The notes below the pieces were generated by a model. It did no database searches, was not told the origin of the DNA, and was given only the letters and a program-made list of their open reading frames with translations. From Bradyrhizobium sp. CB82 (lineage in GTDB: Bacteria; Pseudomonadota; Alphaproteobacteria; Rhizobiales; Xanthobacteraceae), in the NCBI RefSeq assembly GCF_029714405.1, contig NZ_CP121651.1, forward strand, positions 836,294 through 900,293: DNA of 64,000 bases, written 5' to 3'. Made by a program: the position numbers and the translations under genes. Below are positions 25,615 to 34,752 of the stretch, one piece after another. Positions within the stretch are counted from its first letter, which is position 1. Every line of letters starts with the position of its first letter.

Positions 25615-27209
25615 GCGCCACGAGCGATAATGGCGATGACCTCGATCTGCCGGCGGCGGAGGACGCGGCCTCGACCGGAGCCGCGGCTGATTCGTCCGAT
25701 TTGGATGAGCGTCTGCAGGCACTGCCCCGCCTTCTGCGCTACGCGATGCTCGTCAAGGAAGGCGCTTTCCATATCGAGGAGCGTCTGGTTGCCGAGATTA
25801 GCGAGCTCTGCCCTAGCCTTCCGCAGACCGCGCATTGGGCGACAGCGCTGAGAGCGGATGCCGGGCTTGCCCTTACAGCGCTGAGTACGGATGCCGGACT
25901 TGCCCTTGCGGCCGAGCTCGACAAGCGAGCCGTCAGTCTGGACCAGCCGGTCCTGCGCAGCCTCTCGGACTGCGTGCGCTTGCTGTGCCTTCCACTGCCG
26001 TGCTCAGCAGAGACCTTCGACGACTATCGCAGGGTCGGGAAGGCGTTGGTCGAAGCTTTCCGAAAGGCTTGTCGCGACGTTGACGAAGAGCTGCGTTGCG
26101 ATCTCGAAGGAGTGACCTACGGCTGGGCGGCTCTGCCGGCCTGCCGCGACCTACTCTCAAAGCATGTCGGGGCCGTCGCGAACGCGACCACGCTCGGGCC
26201 CATCATGGCGGAGCACCGGATCGCCGCTGCTAAGGCGACCCTGCGCCGCCAATTGAAGGAAGAGGAGGAGCGCCGAAAGCAGCAGACTGCCGAGATCTCT
26301 GTCGCAAATCAGCAGCAGGAGCCTTCCCCAAACTCCACACCAGATCATGGCCTCGTGGTCGCGCGTCTGTCCCCGGAGGAGATGAAGAACGTCAAGCTCA
26401 AGGATATTTTGGGACCGCTGAAGAGTGTCATCAACGCTCCTTTGCCGCTCGTTGAGGTGCCGCCTCTGCAGGAGGCGCGCAATGCTCTGCTGTTCGAGTT
26501 CCCATACGCAATCGACGTCATCGATTTCGCGCTGGCCGATCTCGTCGGCCGCACCACAATTCGTCTCCGTCCCCTCCTGATTGTTGGCGAGCCCGGCGGC
26601 GGCAAGAGCCGATTTGCCCGCCGAATCGGTGAGGTGCTGGGTCTCCACGTTTGGCGGACCGACGCCAGTCGTTCCGACGGTGCGGTGTTCGGGGGAACCG
26701 ACCGGCGCTGGTACTCGGCCGAGCCTTGCCATCCTTTTCTCGCCATCGCGCAGGGCAAAACGGCAAACGTATTGGTCCTCCTGGATGAATTGGAGAAAGC
26801 TGCAACGAGGTCCGACCACGGCCGACTATGGGACTGCCTGCTCGGCTTTCTCGAGCCGGAGACGAATTCCAGATATCCCGATCCCGCATTGCAGACCAAT
26901 CTCGACCTATCGCAGGTGAGCTACATCGCCACGGCCAACGCTCTCGATCCGCTGCCGAGCCCTATCCGGGACCGTTTCCGCATCGTGACCTTTCCGAAAC
27001 CGGCGGCGAATCATTTGGACGCTCTACTGCCGGCGGTGATCGCCGACCTCGCCAAAGAGCGCGGCCTCGACCAGAGCTGGGTGCCGCCGCTCGATGGCGT
27101 TGAGCGCGAAGCCGCCGCGAAGCACTGGCCCGGCGGCTCGGTGCGGCGCCTGCGCCGCATTGTCGAGGCTGTCCTGCGCGAGCGCGACATTCGCGCATCG
27201 AGGAACTGA
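25611..27209 (+). CDS. AAA+ ATPase (Lon/MoxR-like)
   Basis: A 532-aa protein. The C-terminal half is a AAA+ module: Walker A GEPGGGKS at 326-333, Walker B VLVLLDELEKA with Asp392, sensor-1 YIATANALDPLP near 445-456 and an arginine-finger segment SPIRDRFRI. The arrangement resembles Lon and MoxR ATPases, but no Lon protease Ser/Lys dyad is present. The N-terminal 300 residues are helical with a coiled-coil stretch (about 195-235) and are not assignable. An 11-residue tandem repeat (TALxxDAGLAL twice) lies at about 78-99. A remodelling ATPase for the neighbouring nuclease-like proteins is an inference. Confidence 0.8.
   Translation: MSATSDNGDDLDLPAAEDAASTGAAADSSDLDERLQALPRLLRYAMLVKEGAFHIEERLVAEISELCPSLPQTAHWATALRADAGLALTALSTDAGLALAAELDKRAVSLDQPVLRSLSDCVRLLCLPLPCSAETFDDYRRVGKALVEAFRKACRDVDEELRCDLEGVTYGWAALPACRDLLSKHVGAVANATTLGPIMAEHRIAAAKATLRRQLKEEEERRKQQTAEISVANQQQEPSPNSTPDHGLVVARLSPEEMKNVKLKDILGPLKSVINAPLPLVEVPPLQEARNALLFEFPYAIDVIDFALADLVGRTTIRLRPLLIVGEPGGGKSRFARRIGEVLGLHVWRTDASRSDGAVFGGTDRRWYSAEPCHPFLAIAQGKTANVLVLLDELEKAATRSDHGRLWDCLLGFLEPETNSRYPDPALQTNLDLSQVSYIATANALDPLPSPIRDRFRIVTFPKPAANHLDALLPAVIADLAKERGLDQSWVPPLDGVEREAAAKHWPGGSVRRLRRIVEAVLRERDIRASRN
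25842..25907 (+). repeat. 33-bp tandem duplication inside the AAA+ gene
   Basis: Two adjacent 33-bp units (25842-25874 and 25875-25907), nearly identical, keep the frame and add an 11-residue repeat to the N-terminal domain of the ATPase. Confidence 0.85.
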
Positions 27210-27211
27210 TC

Positions 27212-28624
27212 ATGGCGGAACAGAACAACGGAAACGCGCGGCCGCCATTGCCGCGGCCGCCGCAATTGCGCGGGATAACCCGCGCGCAGGGCTTAAACAG
27301 CTCTCCCTCGCCCGGTACTATCGCGGTCAATCCTCCGAGGACCGATACCGTGACCGATCCCCAGATCGTCTGCCCGAACTGCCGTACCGAAATCAAGCTG
27401 ACAGAATCGCTCGCGGCGCCCCTGATTGCCGAAACGCGCCGCAAGTTCGACCAACAGCTTGCGGCCAAGGAAGCAGACTTTGGCCAGCGCGAAGCGCTGC
27501 TCAAGCAGGCCAGCGAGGAAGTCGCGAAAGCTCGCGAGACCGTTGACGAGCAGGTTGCGGCTAAGCTGAAGGCAGAGCGGGCCAACATCACCGAGGCGGA
27601 AGCAAAGCGAGCGCGTCTGGCGGTCGCCGACGAGCTCAGCACCCGCGACCGGCAGTTGACCGATTTGCAGCAGATGCTTGCAGCCAACAACGAGAAGTTG
27701 GCCGCGGCCCAGAAGATCCAGGCGGACATGCTCCGCAAGGAGCGCGAGCTCGACGACGCCAAGCGCGAAGTCGAGCTCACGATCGAAACGAAGGTGCAGC
27801 AGGCACTTGCGGCTGTACGCGAAAAGGCGAAGCTGGATGCCGAGGACGGCTTCAAGGCGAAAGTCGCGGAGAAAGAAGCCCAGATCGCCGGCATGAACCG
27901 GCAGATCGAGGAACTCCGCCGCCGGGCCGAACAGGGCTCGCAGCAGCTGCAAGGCGAAGCCCTGGAGCTCGAACTGGAATCCCTGCTCCGCAATCAGTTT
28001 CCGCGCGACCTCATCGAGCCGGTGCCGAAGGGCGATTTCGGCGGCGACGTCCTGCATCGCGTGTTCGGTCCTGGTGGGCAGACCTGCGGCACGATCCTCT
28101 GGGAATCGAAGCGGACCAAACGTTGGAGTGACGACTGGCTGACCAAGCTCAGGAGCGACCAGCGCGCGGCCAAAGCGGAGGTCGCCCTCATTGTCTCCAG
28201 CGCGCTGCCGAAGGAAATAGAAACCTTCGGACTGGTCGACAATGTTTGGGTTGCGGAGCCCCGGTTCGCCGTTCCTCTCGCCATCGTGCTCCGGCACGGG
28301 CTGATCGACCTCGCCGGCAGCCGTCAGGCTCAGGAAGGCCAGCAGACCAAAATGGAGATGATGTACGGCTATCTGACCGGTCCGCGCTTCCGCCATCGCA
28401 TCGATGCGATCGTGGAGAAGTTCACCGACATGCAGGCCGACCTCGACCGCGAGCGCAAGACGATGATGCGGCTTTGGGCGAAGCGCGAAGAACAGCTCCG
28501 CGGCGTGCTCGACTCCACCGCCGGCCTCTACGGCGACCTCCAGGGCATAGCCGGTCGGGCAATGCAAGAGATCGAGAGTCTTGATGTGCTGATGATTGAG
28601 GTGAAGGGCGAAGCGGCAGAGTAG
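27212..28624 (+). CDS. DUF2130 protein, PD-(D/E)XK nuclease-like with long coiled coil
   Basis: A 470-aa protein. A CPNCRTEIKL zinc-ribbon-like start near residue 50 is followed by a long coiled coil (about 75-245, Ala/Lys/Glu-rich) and then a DUF2130 domain. In it, GGDV near 275 and WESKRTK (Glu298, Lys300) match the acidic and E-x-K motifs of PD-(D/E)XK nucleases. The first ATG is 2 bp after the AAA+ stop; internal starts near residue 46 are possible. RmuC-like proteins share this architecture. It is likely to act on DNA with the upstream ATPase. Confidence 0.8.
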   Translation: MAEQNNGNARPPLPRPPQLRGITRAQGLNSSPSPGTIAVNPPRTDTVTDPQIVCPNCRTEIKLTESLAAPLIAETRRKFDQQLAAKEADFGQREALLKQASEEVAKARETVDEQVAAKLKAERANITEAEAKRARLAVADELSTRDRQLTDLQQMLAANNEKLAAAQKIQADMLRKERELDDAKREVELTIETKVQQALAAVREKAKLDAEDGFKAKVAEKEAQIAGMNRQIEELRRRAEQGSQQLQGEALELELESLLRNQFPRDLIEPVPKGDFGGDVLHRVFGPGGQTCGTILWESKRTKRWSDDWLTKLRSDQRAAKAEVALIVSSALPKEIETFGLVDNVWVAEPRFAVPLAIVLRHGLIDLAGSRQAQEGQQTKMEMMYGYLTGPRFRHRIDAIVEKFTDMQADLDRERKTMMRLWAKREEQLRGVLDSTAGLYGDLQGIAGRAMQEIESLDVLMIEVKGEAAE

Positions 28625-28829
28625 ATCAGGCCAAACACGCTTCGGCTCGAGCCTTCGTGTCGTCGACGCCATTCGGCTGCAAGGTTCGGAAAGTGGCGAC
28701 CTACATCAATGGCTGCACGAGCAATCACCGATACGATCGGTCTTCTTATCATACCACGAGAGTGAAACGCCAGATCCAGAACTCCGGTACGAAGTGATGT
28801 TTGCGCGGCTTATTGATCATGGCTCTTTA
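28625..28829. other. gap between the DUF2130 gene and the helicase remnant
   Basis: About 200 bp with no gene and no clear terminator. The two genes are convergent here. Confidence 0.4.
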
Positions 28830-29666
28830 TCACGGCAGGAGGTGGCACGGGCTGTCCTGAGGCGTCATGATCATTACCGCACGATGCGCGCGGGTTGTAG
28901 CAACGTGAAGGTTGAAGCGGGCGGAGCGTTCGCCATCGGCGCCGGCGCGCTGGAGGTAGCGCTGGAATTGGCCTTCGAAGACGATGACCTCGTCGAATTC
29001 CTTTCCCTTGGCTTTGTGGATCGTCATGACGGTGACGCCCCGTTGCGGCCGGGTGGTTGCCGCGAACTGATCTTCGACGACGGCGGCGGCGAGCAAGGTA
29101 CGAGCGTGGCTATAGGCACCATGGGTGCGCCAAGCCTCGGCCAGCCTGGATTCGATTTGGGCGCCGCGCCGCAACAGGCGCATGTGACGCGCTTCCCTGG
29201 CCACGACCTGGAACTCCTTACGGTCGCTTGCATTGAGTCGGGCCCGGATGGCCCGCCAGTCCGTCATAGGATCTCCCGACAGGGCCAAGGTTGCGACGGT
29301 GTCCATAAGGTTTCGGATGCCGGGTCCGATACCGCGTGCTTCAAGGCCCTCTACTCCACGGCCTCGAACAGCGGTGGCTAGGTCGCGATATCGGGCGGCC
29401 TTTCGGCGCGCCCCTACCGATGCCTCTTCGGTTCTGCCGAGCTCGAACGCGGCAAGCCCGTCCAGGATCGCGGCGGCAAGATGCTGATCGCTCGAGCGCG
29501 GCTCCATAAGCAATGCAATCAGGTCCGCAGCAAGCATCGGTCCCTCGGCGGCAACGAGAATGTCGACCGGATAGGCCGGGAGGCCGTGAACGGCCTGGGC
29601 CATGTAGTCGAAGACGTTAATGGCCAGCGTGTTTGCGGGAACGAGCACGACGGATACGATCAGGGA
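28830..29666 (-). pseudogene. UvrD/PcrA-type ATP-dependent helicase, C-terminal part only
   Basis: About 278 codons correspond to the C-terminal region of a superfamily I helicase: VTVMTIHKAKGKEFDEVIV (motif V region) and LHVATTRAHRAVMIM (motif VI with the conserved Arg). Walker A and B motifs and the whole N-terminal half are missing. The open frame runs a further 47 codons upstream, but that part is low-complexity and unlike helicase. The cut lies next to the end of virD4 at 29804, so the gene was probably truncated when the conjugation module joined. Confidence 0.75.
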
Positions 29667-29803
29667 ACGCGCTATCCTGGACCGCCGCGGAGGATGTCTT
29701 GTCGATCGGCGCTGACTTGGTCGCGGACTCGTCGCCCCCCTTGTCTCTATTGGAACCGCGACCCGTGCGACGTTGCCGCTCGAGACTGAAATCCTCGCTA
29801 TCG

Positions 29804-31750
29804 TCACGTGTGTCGTTCATGCTGCGGCTCGTTCTTCTTGCGGCCGGACCGTCGTGCCGGCGGAATGGCTTGGGCATCGATATAATTCAGGGTCCAGGCC
29901 TTCATGTCATCTTCGGAGAGGCCTTCGAGGTCGACATCCACATCCCCGAAATCGAATGAAGCGTTGGCAGGAATCGTCGAGGGGTCGGCGACCTCCTCGT
30001 CGGTCATCGGCCGTGACCGAAACACCGCGCGGAGTTCAGCGACCTCGGAACGGAGTTCCTTGATTTCGGCGTCAAGCAGCGCATTCGAGCGGCCCTTCGG
30101 CATCTTGGGGATGGGGGCTGGCAGCAATCGCGGCAGGAACGCCTTGTCCTCGTAGTAGACGATCTTGTCGACAATGATGGGTGGAATGCCGGTCCCAAGT
30201 ATGAAGGCCTTGGATTTCGGAAGCAGCTTCAGCTCTTGCGGCAGCATCAGGGCGCGACGATGCTCGGAGATCGTCTCGCTGGTGGATCGCATGGCGAGCC
30301 CTTTTGGTCCGCTGCGGCTGTGCGCTTTCACGGTATCGTAGCCGATACGCTCCGAGAGCTCATTCGCCACGTCCTGCTCCTTCGGGGCAAACACGACCTC
30401 GACGGCATGGTTGGTCATGAAGTTGCGGGCCGCGTCGATCCCGTAGATCGCGCGCAATTGTGCCGGGCTTTGGACCACGGTGAGAAGGCGGATGCCGTAT
30501 CCGGCGATGAAGGCGACCGATTTTGCCAGCACATTGACATTGCCTAGCGCTGGAAATTCATCGAGCAGCAACAGTAGCTTCCGATTGAGTTTAGGGTTTT
30601 GCTCCGGCAATTGGCGAGTATTCAGATCAACCACCTGCTGAAACAGCAGATTGAGAAGCGGCGCCATGCGGTCGAGATTGTCGGGCGTCACCCCGAGATA
30701 GATCGACATCGGCCGCTGCCTCAGCTGTCGCAGGTCGAAATCATTGGCCGAGGTTGCGGCATCGATGCGGGGATTGAGCCAGAGGCCGAGGCGGGCCGTC
30801 ACAGTCTTGCGGACCGAGTTCAGCGTGTTTTCGGAGGCGGCCAGGAAATCATTCAGTGCGGTGATGCAGTGCCGCGACAGTGGCGACGGGCTGGAGCTGC
30901 GAACGGCGATGACTTTGTCAAAGTGGGTTTTGAGATCCTGGGTCGCCGACAGCTGGCGCAGGATCTCGCCGATCGTCAACGGCAAGCCCGGCGTCTCCGC
31001 GACATAGCCGCCAATCGCCACAAAGGATGAACGAGCCGCCTCGAACCAGAACGGATCACCCCGGCTTTCGGCCGGAAATAGCATCACCGCGATGCGCTGC
31101 AGATCGTCATAAAGGTCGGCGGAATCACTGCGCACATAGCCCAGGGGATTGTAGCGTGCGGTGCGACCGTTCTCGTCAAGGGGATCGAACAGATGGACCT
31201 CCTGGCCATGGGCTGCGCGAAAGCCGGCGGAGCGATCCCAGTTCTCTTTCTTGACGTCGAGCGCGACGACCGAATCCGGCCAATTGAGTAGGTTTGGGAT
31301 GACATAGCCGACGCCCTTCCCGGCGCGCGTTGGGGCATAGAGGAGGACGTGTTCCGATCCGCCGAAGCAGAGCATTGCACCGTCTTTGCGGCCGAGCAGC
31401 AGACCCTCCTTGGATCGCAGGCCGGCAGCCTTGATCTCGCGCTCGGACGCGAAACGGGCTTTGCCGTGAAGCGGAAGCGGCCGGTGCCGGAGGATGGCGC
31501 CCAGTAGGCCAAAGACCACAATCAGCCCGGCCAGGGTCGACAGCGTCAGCCAGCGGTCGAAACGTGGGTCAGCGCCATAACGCGGCCAGCCTGTGGCGAT
31601 CTCCAGCCAGTGAAAGCCGCCATCGTGGTGCCTGAGCCCGAGCAGCAGAACGTTCGAGGCGACCAGCAGGAAGACTGCTCCGGCCCCGAGCGCAAGCGCT
31701 GTGCCCTTCGCCACCTTAACGGGCGTGGTCGCGTTTGCGAACGGGGTCAT
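29804..31750 (-). CDS. virD4: type IV secretion coupling ATPase VirD4/TraG
   Basis: A 648-aa inner-membrane coupling protein that would bring the relaxosome to the mating channel. Two N-terminal membrane helices (about 16-38 and 68-88) precede the ATPase. Walker A is YAPTRAGKGVG at 138-148; Walker B is LLLLLDEFPALG. The C-terminal 70 residues are acidic and rich in Asp (DVDVDLEGLSEDD), as in many coupling proteins. The start at 31750 lies inside the end of virB11 (35-bp overlap), so it is the last gene of the operon. No relaxase gene was recognised in the window. Confidence 0.92.
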   Translation of the reverse strand: MTPFANATTPVKVAKGTALALGAGAVFLLVASNVLLLGLRHHDGGFHWLEIATGWPRYGADPRFDRWLTLSTLAGLIVVFGLLGAILRHRPLPLHGKARFASEREIKAAGLRSKEGLLLGRKDGAMLCFGGSEHVLLYAPTRAGKGVGYVIPNLLNWPDSVVALDVKKENWDRSAGFRAAHGQEVHLFDPLDENGRTARYNPLGYVRSDSADLYDDLQRIAVMLFPAESRGDPFWFEAARSSFVAIGGYVAETPGLPLTIGEILRQLSATQDLKTHFDKVIAVRSSSPSPLSRHCITALNDFLAASENTLNSVRKTVTARLGLWLNPRIDAATSANDFDLRQLRQRPMSIYLGVTPDNLDRMAPLLNLLFQQVVDLNTRQLPEQNPKLNRKLLLLLDEFPALGNVNVLAKSVAFIAGYGIRLLTVVQSPAQLRAIYGIDAARNFMTNHAVEVVFAPKEQDVANELSERIGYDTVKAHSRSGPKGLAMRSTSETISEHRRALMLPQELKLLPKSKAFILGTGIPPIIVDKIVYYEDKAFLPRLLPAPIPKMPKGRSNALLDAEIKELRSEVAELRAVFRSRPMTDEEVADPSTIPANASFDFGDVDVDLEGLSEDDMKAWTLNYIDAQAIPPARRSGRKKNEPQHERHT

Positions 31751-32747
31751 AGTAGATTTCCGAAATGCGATAGCGGCCGTTACGCTTCTCCATCTGGACG
31801 ACGACGTCGACCAGATGCAACAACAGCGAACGGATATCGTCCCGATGAAGGTCACGTCCCTCGGCACTTTCCTTGACCAACAGCGTCATCTGTTCGAAGG
31901 CAAGACGGGCGCTGTCGGCGTGAACCGTCGTGATCGATCCAGGGTGCCCCGAGTTCACATTCCTGAGGTAAAAGAAGGCGGTGCCGTCGCGCAGCTCCTG
32001 CAGCAGGATCCGGTCGGGCCGCATGCGCAAGGACGATTCGAGCAGTTCACGGGGGCCGATTTTGGCCACACCCTGCCCATCCTTGGCGTAGAGCAGCCGG
32101 ACGCAATTCTGGTGCGGGATGACGAGCTCGGCCGTGTCTTCAATGGTGATGAGCCGTTCATGCGCTGGGATCGCTGCAATCAGCGCCTTGGACAGAGTGG
32201 TCTTGCCCGAGCCGGTTGCCCCTGAGATCAGGATATTGCGGCGGGTGTGCACCGCAAGCTCGAGGAACTCGCGCCACTGCCCGGCGTCTTTCAGAGCGAG
32301 CAATCGATGCTCATCGGCGGTCAGCTCGTCACTCGCGGAGCGGACCTCGTCGAATAGCCTTGTCCGCTCCAAAGCGTCCAGATTCATGGTCAGTGTCGAG
32401 GGCTTGCGAATGGTCAAGCTGATCGTGCCGGCCGGGACCGCTGGCGGCACCACGATCTGACAGCGCTCCTCGCCGATCAGGCTGGTTGAGACCACCGGGT
32501 ATTCCGGCCCTATGTCCTGTCGGGTGTGACTTGCGGCTGCGGTTGCAAGATGAGAGAGGTAAGCGTGCGTAAGGGCTGCCGATTCATGCCGGGCCCAACC
32601 GTCAGGCCCTTCCACGAAGATCTCGCCGGGACGGTTGACGACGATTTCGGTCAGGGCGTCGTCCGCGAGGTAAGGAGCCAGCGGCTCGAGATAGCGCGCC
32701 AGCACCAGACGCCCGCCATCATGTCCGATGGATGCGACCTGGCTCAT
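31716..32747 (-). CDS. virB11: type IV secretion ATPase VirB11
   Basis: A 343-aa hexameric traffic ATPase. Walker A is ISGATGSGKTTLSKA; the Asp box RLITIEDTAEL and Walker B region RPDRILLQELRDG, plus the His box SGHPGSITTVHADS, are all intact. The ATG at 32747 overlaps the virB10 stop (ATGA). A longer open frame to 33170 is antisense-like sequence inside virB10 and was not used. Confidence 0.93.
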   Translation of the reverse strand: MSQVASIGHDGGRLVLARYLEPLAPYLADDALTEIVVNRPGEIFVEGPDGWARHESAALTHAYLSHLATAAASHTRQDIGPEYPVVSTSLIGEERCQIVVPPAVPAGTISLTIRKPSTLTMNLDALERTRLFDEVRSASDELTADEHRLLALKDAGQWREFLELAVHTRRNILISGATGSGKTTLSKALIAAIPAHERLITIEDTAELVIPHQNCVRLLYAKDGQGVAKIGPRELLESSLRMRPDRILLQELRDGTAFFYLRNVNSGHPGSITTVHADSARLAFEQMTLLVKESAEGRDLHRDDIRSLLLHLVDVVVQMEKRNGRYRISEIYYDPVRKRDHAR

Positions 32748-33889
32748 TTTGTCACCGTAGCCGGCCCGACGATGCCTCCTGGGAGGGTGCGGTCGAGAAT
32801 CTGCGTGCGGCTTTCGATCCGTTTGAGTTGGTAGACCGACGAAAAATCGAGATCGCGCGCGACAAAGATGTTGACCAGCTCGCCCTGGTTCTTGCTCAGC
32901 GTTGGCGGAATGTTGATGGACTGCTCGACGGCGATGCCGGCGGCCGTGTTGGTCGCGCCAGCCGTGTTGTTGATCTGGATCGAGCCGTCTTGCAGTTGCT
33001 GGCGCCCAATGGAGGAGGCATCGCCGACGATCGACAGCAATAGCGCCGAACCAAAGCGCTCCCAGAAATGTGTGTCGATATCGCCGTCGAACCCGGCGCG
33101 GCCGAGCGCATCCGTGGCAGGCGACGCCAGCGCCACGACGACACCTGTTGGTGTCTTGGCGCGGGTCCACAGGACGAACATGCGTTTTGAGCCGCGCCGA
33201 ACATTGCCGCGATATTCGCCGACCACTTGCGTGCCCTTTTCCATGAGCACCACATTGCCTGAATCCGACATCACGTCGCGTATTACGACGCAGGAGACAA
33301 AACCGGCGACATCCGACGACATCGCGGTCTCCAGCACGCAGGGGATCGACGTGCCCTGGGTGACCAGAAGATTGCGATTGGGAAGCCGCGCGGCGCGCAC
33401 GCCCTCGATCGGCGTCGGTTTCAGCTTGTCGGCAAGCTCGTTGCGCGGCTCTGCCCGCCCAAAATCATAGGGATCGACAGGGGCGCTTCCGGTCTGGGCA
33501 TCACGGGCCGGACGCCCCGATGTGACCGGCCGATTATAGGCCAGCACCGGCGCGCGCCGCCCGCTTTCGAGCATCTGGTCCGGCGCGGGCGCGGGTGCCG
33601 CTGGTGCGGCCGAGATTGGCGCGACCGGAATGGAGGCCGTCGTGATCGGCGCTGCAGGTGGCTCCTGGGCGGGCTCGAACGCGGCGGCCTGGCGGATCAT
33701 GAGTTTGCGGGCGGAATCGCTGACCGGCTTATCGCTCTTCCAGGTGCCCCAGATGATCAGGAATGCAAAGGCCGTGAGCGCGAGCGCGCCGAAGCCACGT
33801 TTGAGCATCGCCGCTCGACCATTGTCCCCTCCTCCCACCGGGGTAATGCCGCGGTCGCCGGCAAGCGCCTCATTCTCAACTTCGCTCAT
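32744..33889 (-). CDS. virB10: type IV secretion channel protein VirB10
   Basis: A 381-aa protein spanning both membranes: short cytoplasmic N-terminus, one helix (about 32-50), a Pro/Ala-rich periplasmic stretch (about 72-130), then the conserved beta-barrel domain (LLVTQGTSIPCVLETAMSS, RRGSKRMFVLW). The C-terminal part includes the outer-membrane pore region. It lies 11 bp after virB9. Confidence 0.92.
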   Translation of the reverse strand: MSEVENEALAGDRGITPVGGGDNGRAAMLKRGFGALALTAFAFLIIWGTWKSDKPVSDSARKLMIRQAAAFEPAQEPPAAPITTASIPVAPISAAPAAPAPAPDQMLESGRRAPVLAYNRPVTSGRPARDAQTGSAPVDPYDFGRAEPRNELADKLKPTPIEGVRAARLPNRNLLVTQGTSIPCVLETAMSSDVAGFVSCVVIRDVMSDSGNVVLMEKGTQVVGEYRGNVRRGSKRMFVLWTRAKTPTGVVVALASPATDALGRAGFDGDIDTHFWERFGSALLLSIVGDASSIGRQQLQDGSIQINNTAGATNTAAGIAVEQSINIPPTLSKNQGELVNIFVARDLDFSSVYQLKRIESRTQILDRTLPGGIVGPATVTK

Positions 33890-33900
33890 GTTGCGCCTGC

Positions 33901-34752
33901 CTATCGTGCCCTAAGGATTGGAGATGATCTCTTCGCCCGCCGCTCGATCGAGGGGCTTGTGGTGTTGGTGCCGGGATTGACCCCGACCGCATCGAACGCT
34001 TCATTGAAGATGCAAAGTACGGTGTCGCCCTTACGCAGCCGAAACTCGCGGGCCGTGGCGTGGACAACCACGAGCTCGCCGCGGACATCCTTGGGCACCA
34101 GACTTTCAGAGCCGTCCGAATTGATCAGGTAGATCGCCGGGATCTCCCGATTGCCAGCGAAGCGGAACGTGGTTTCCTTGCCATCGTCGAACACGGCTTC
34201 GGGCTCCAGATCGATGGAGCCCTGGGCCGAAAAGCGCCAGTTGCGCGCCCCATAGGCATGATGCAGGTCAAAGGTCTGGTCGATCAGCGCGCCTTCCCGC
34301 TCGGCGCCCCGGGCAGCCGCCTCAATGCGACGGCGCTCGATCTCGTCGCCGGGATAGGCGAAACGGACGACGAAGTAGCTGTCCGCGAGCGTCGTCTCGG
34401 CGATCGACAGCTCGAATTGATAGGAACGCTTGCGCCCGTCGGGCCGGGTGGTGACGACCTGCAGATTGGTCGGTGGATGTTTCTCGCGCGGCTTGAGGAA
34501 CAGGATCGAACCCGCCGGGGCAACTTCCCATGCGATCGCGTCCCCGATCGCGACATGCGCGATCTCCTCGTCATCGGCAAACACAACCTGGGTCGAAGCG
34601 CGAATGACGCCGTTGAGGCGGACCACATTGGCAGGATCGTAGGTCACCGTGCGCACGCGCGCGTCATGTTGCCCCGGCGTCGGCTGCTGCAGTGCCAGCA
34701 CCGGTCCCCCAAATCCGAGGGCAAGACTCATCAAAAGCGCGAAATGTTTCAT
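33901..34752 (-). CDS. virB9: type IV secretion outer-membrane-complex protein VirB9
   Basis: A 283-aa secreted protein with signal peptide (MKHFALLMSLALGF, cleavage near residue 20). The N-terminal domain has the RVRTVTYDPANVVRLNG signature and the C-terminal domain a beta-sandwich that binds VirB7. The start overlaps the virB8 stop (ATGA). Confidence 0.92.
   Translation of the reverse strand: MKHFALLMSLALGFGGPVLALQQPTPGQHDARVRTVTYDPANVVRLNGVIRASTQVVFADDEEIAHVAIGDAIAWEVAPAGSILFLKPREKHPPTNLQVVTTRPDGRKRSYQFELSIAETTLADSYFVVRFAYPGDEIERRRIEAAARGAEREGALIDQTFDLHHAYGARNWRFSAQGSIDLEPEAVFDDGKETTFRFAGNREIPAIYLINSDGSESLVPKDVRGELVVVHATAREFRLRKGDTVLCIFNEAFDAVGVNPGTNTTSPSIERRAKRSSPILRAR

Noticed and set aside
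27293..28672. A 459-codon open frame on the minus strand
   Set aside because: Antisense to the DUF2130 coiled-coil gene; its Leu/Arg-rich product mirrors the Glu/Lys coiled coil.
32748..33170. Upstream extension of virB11
   Set aside because: It would run through virB10 on the same strand in another frame; the ATGA overlap at 32744-32747 gives a proper start.
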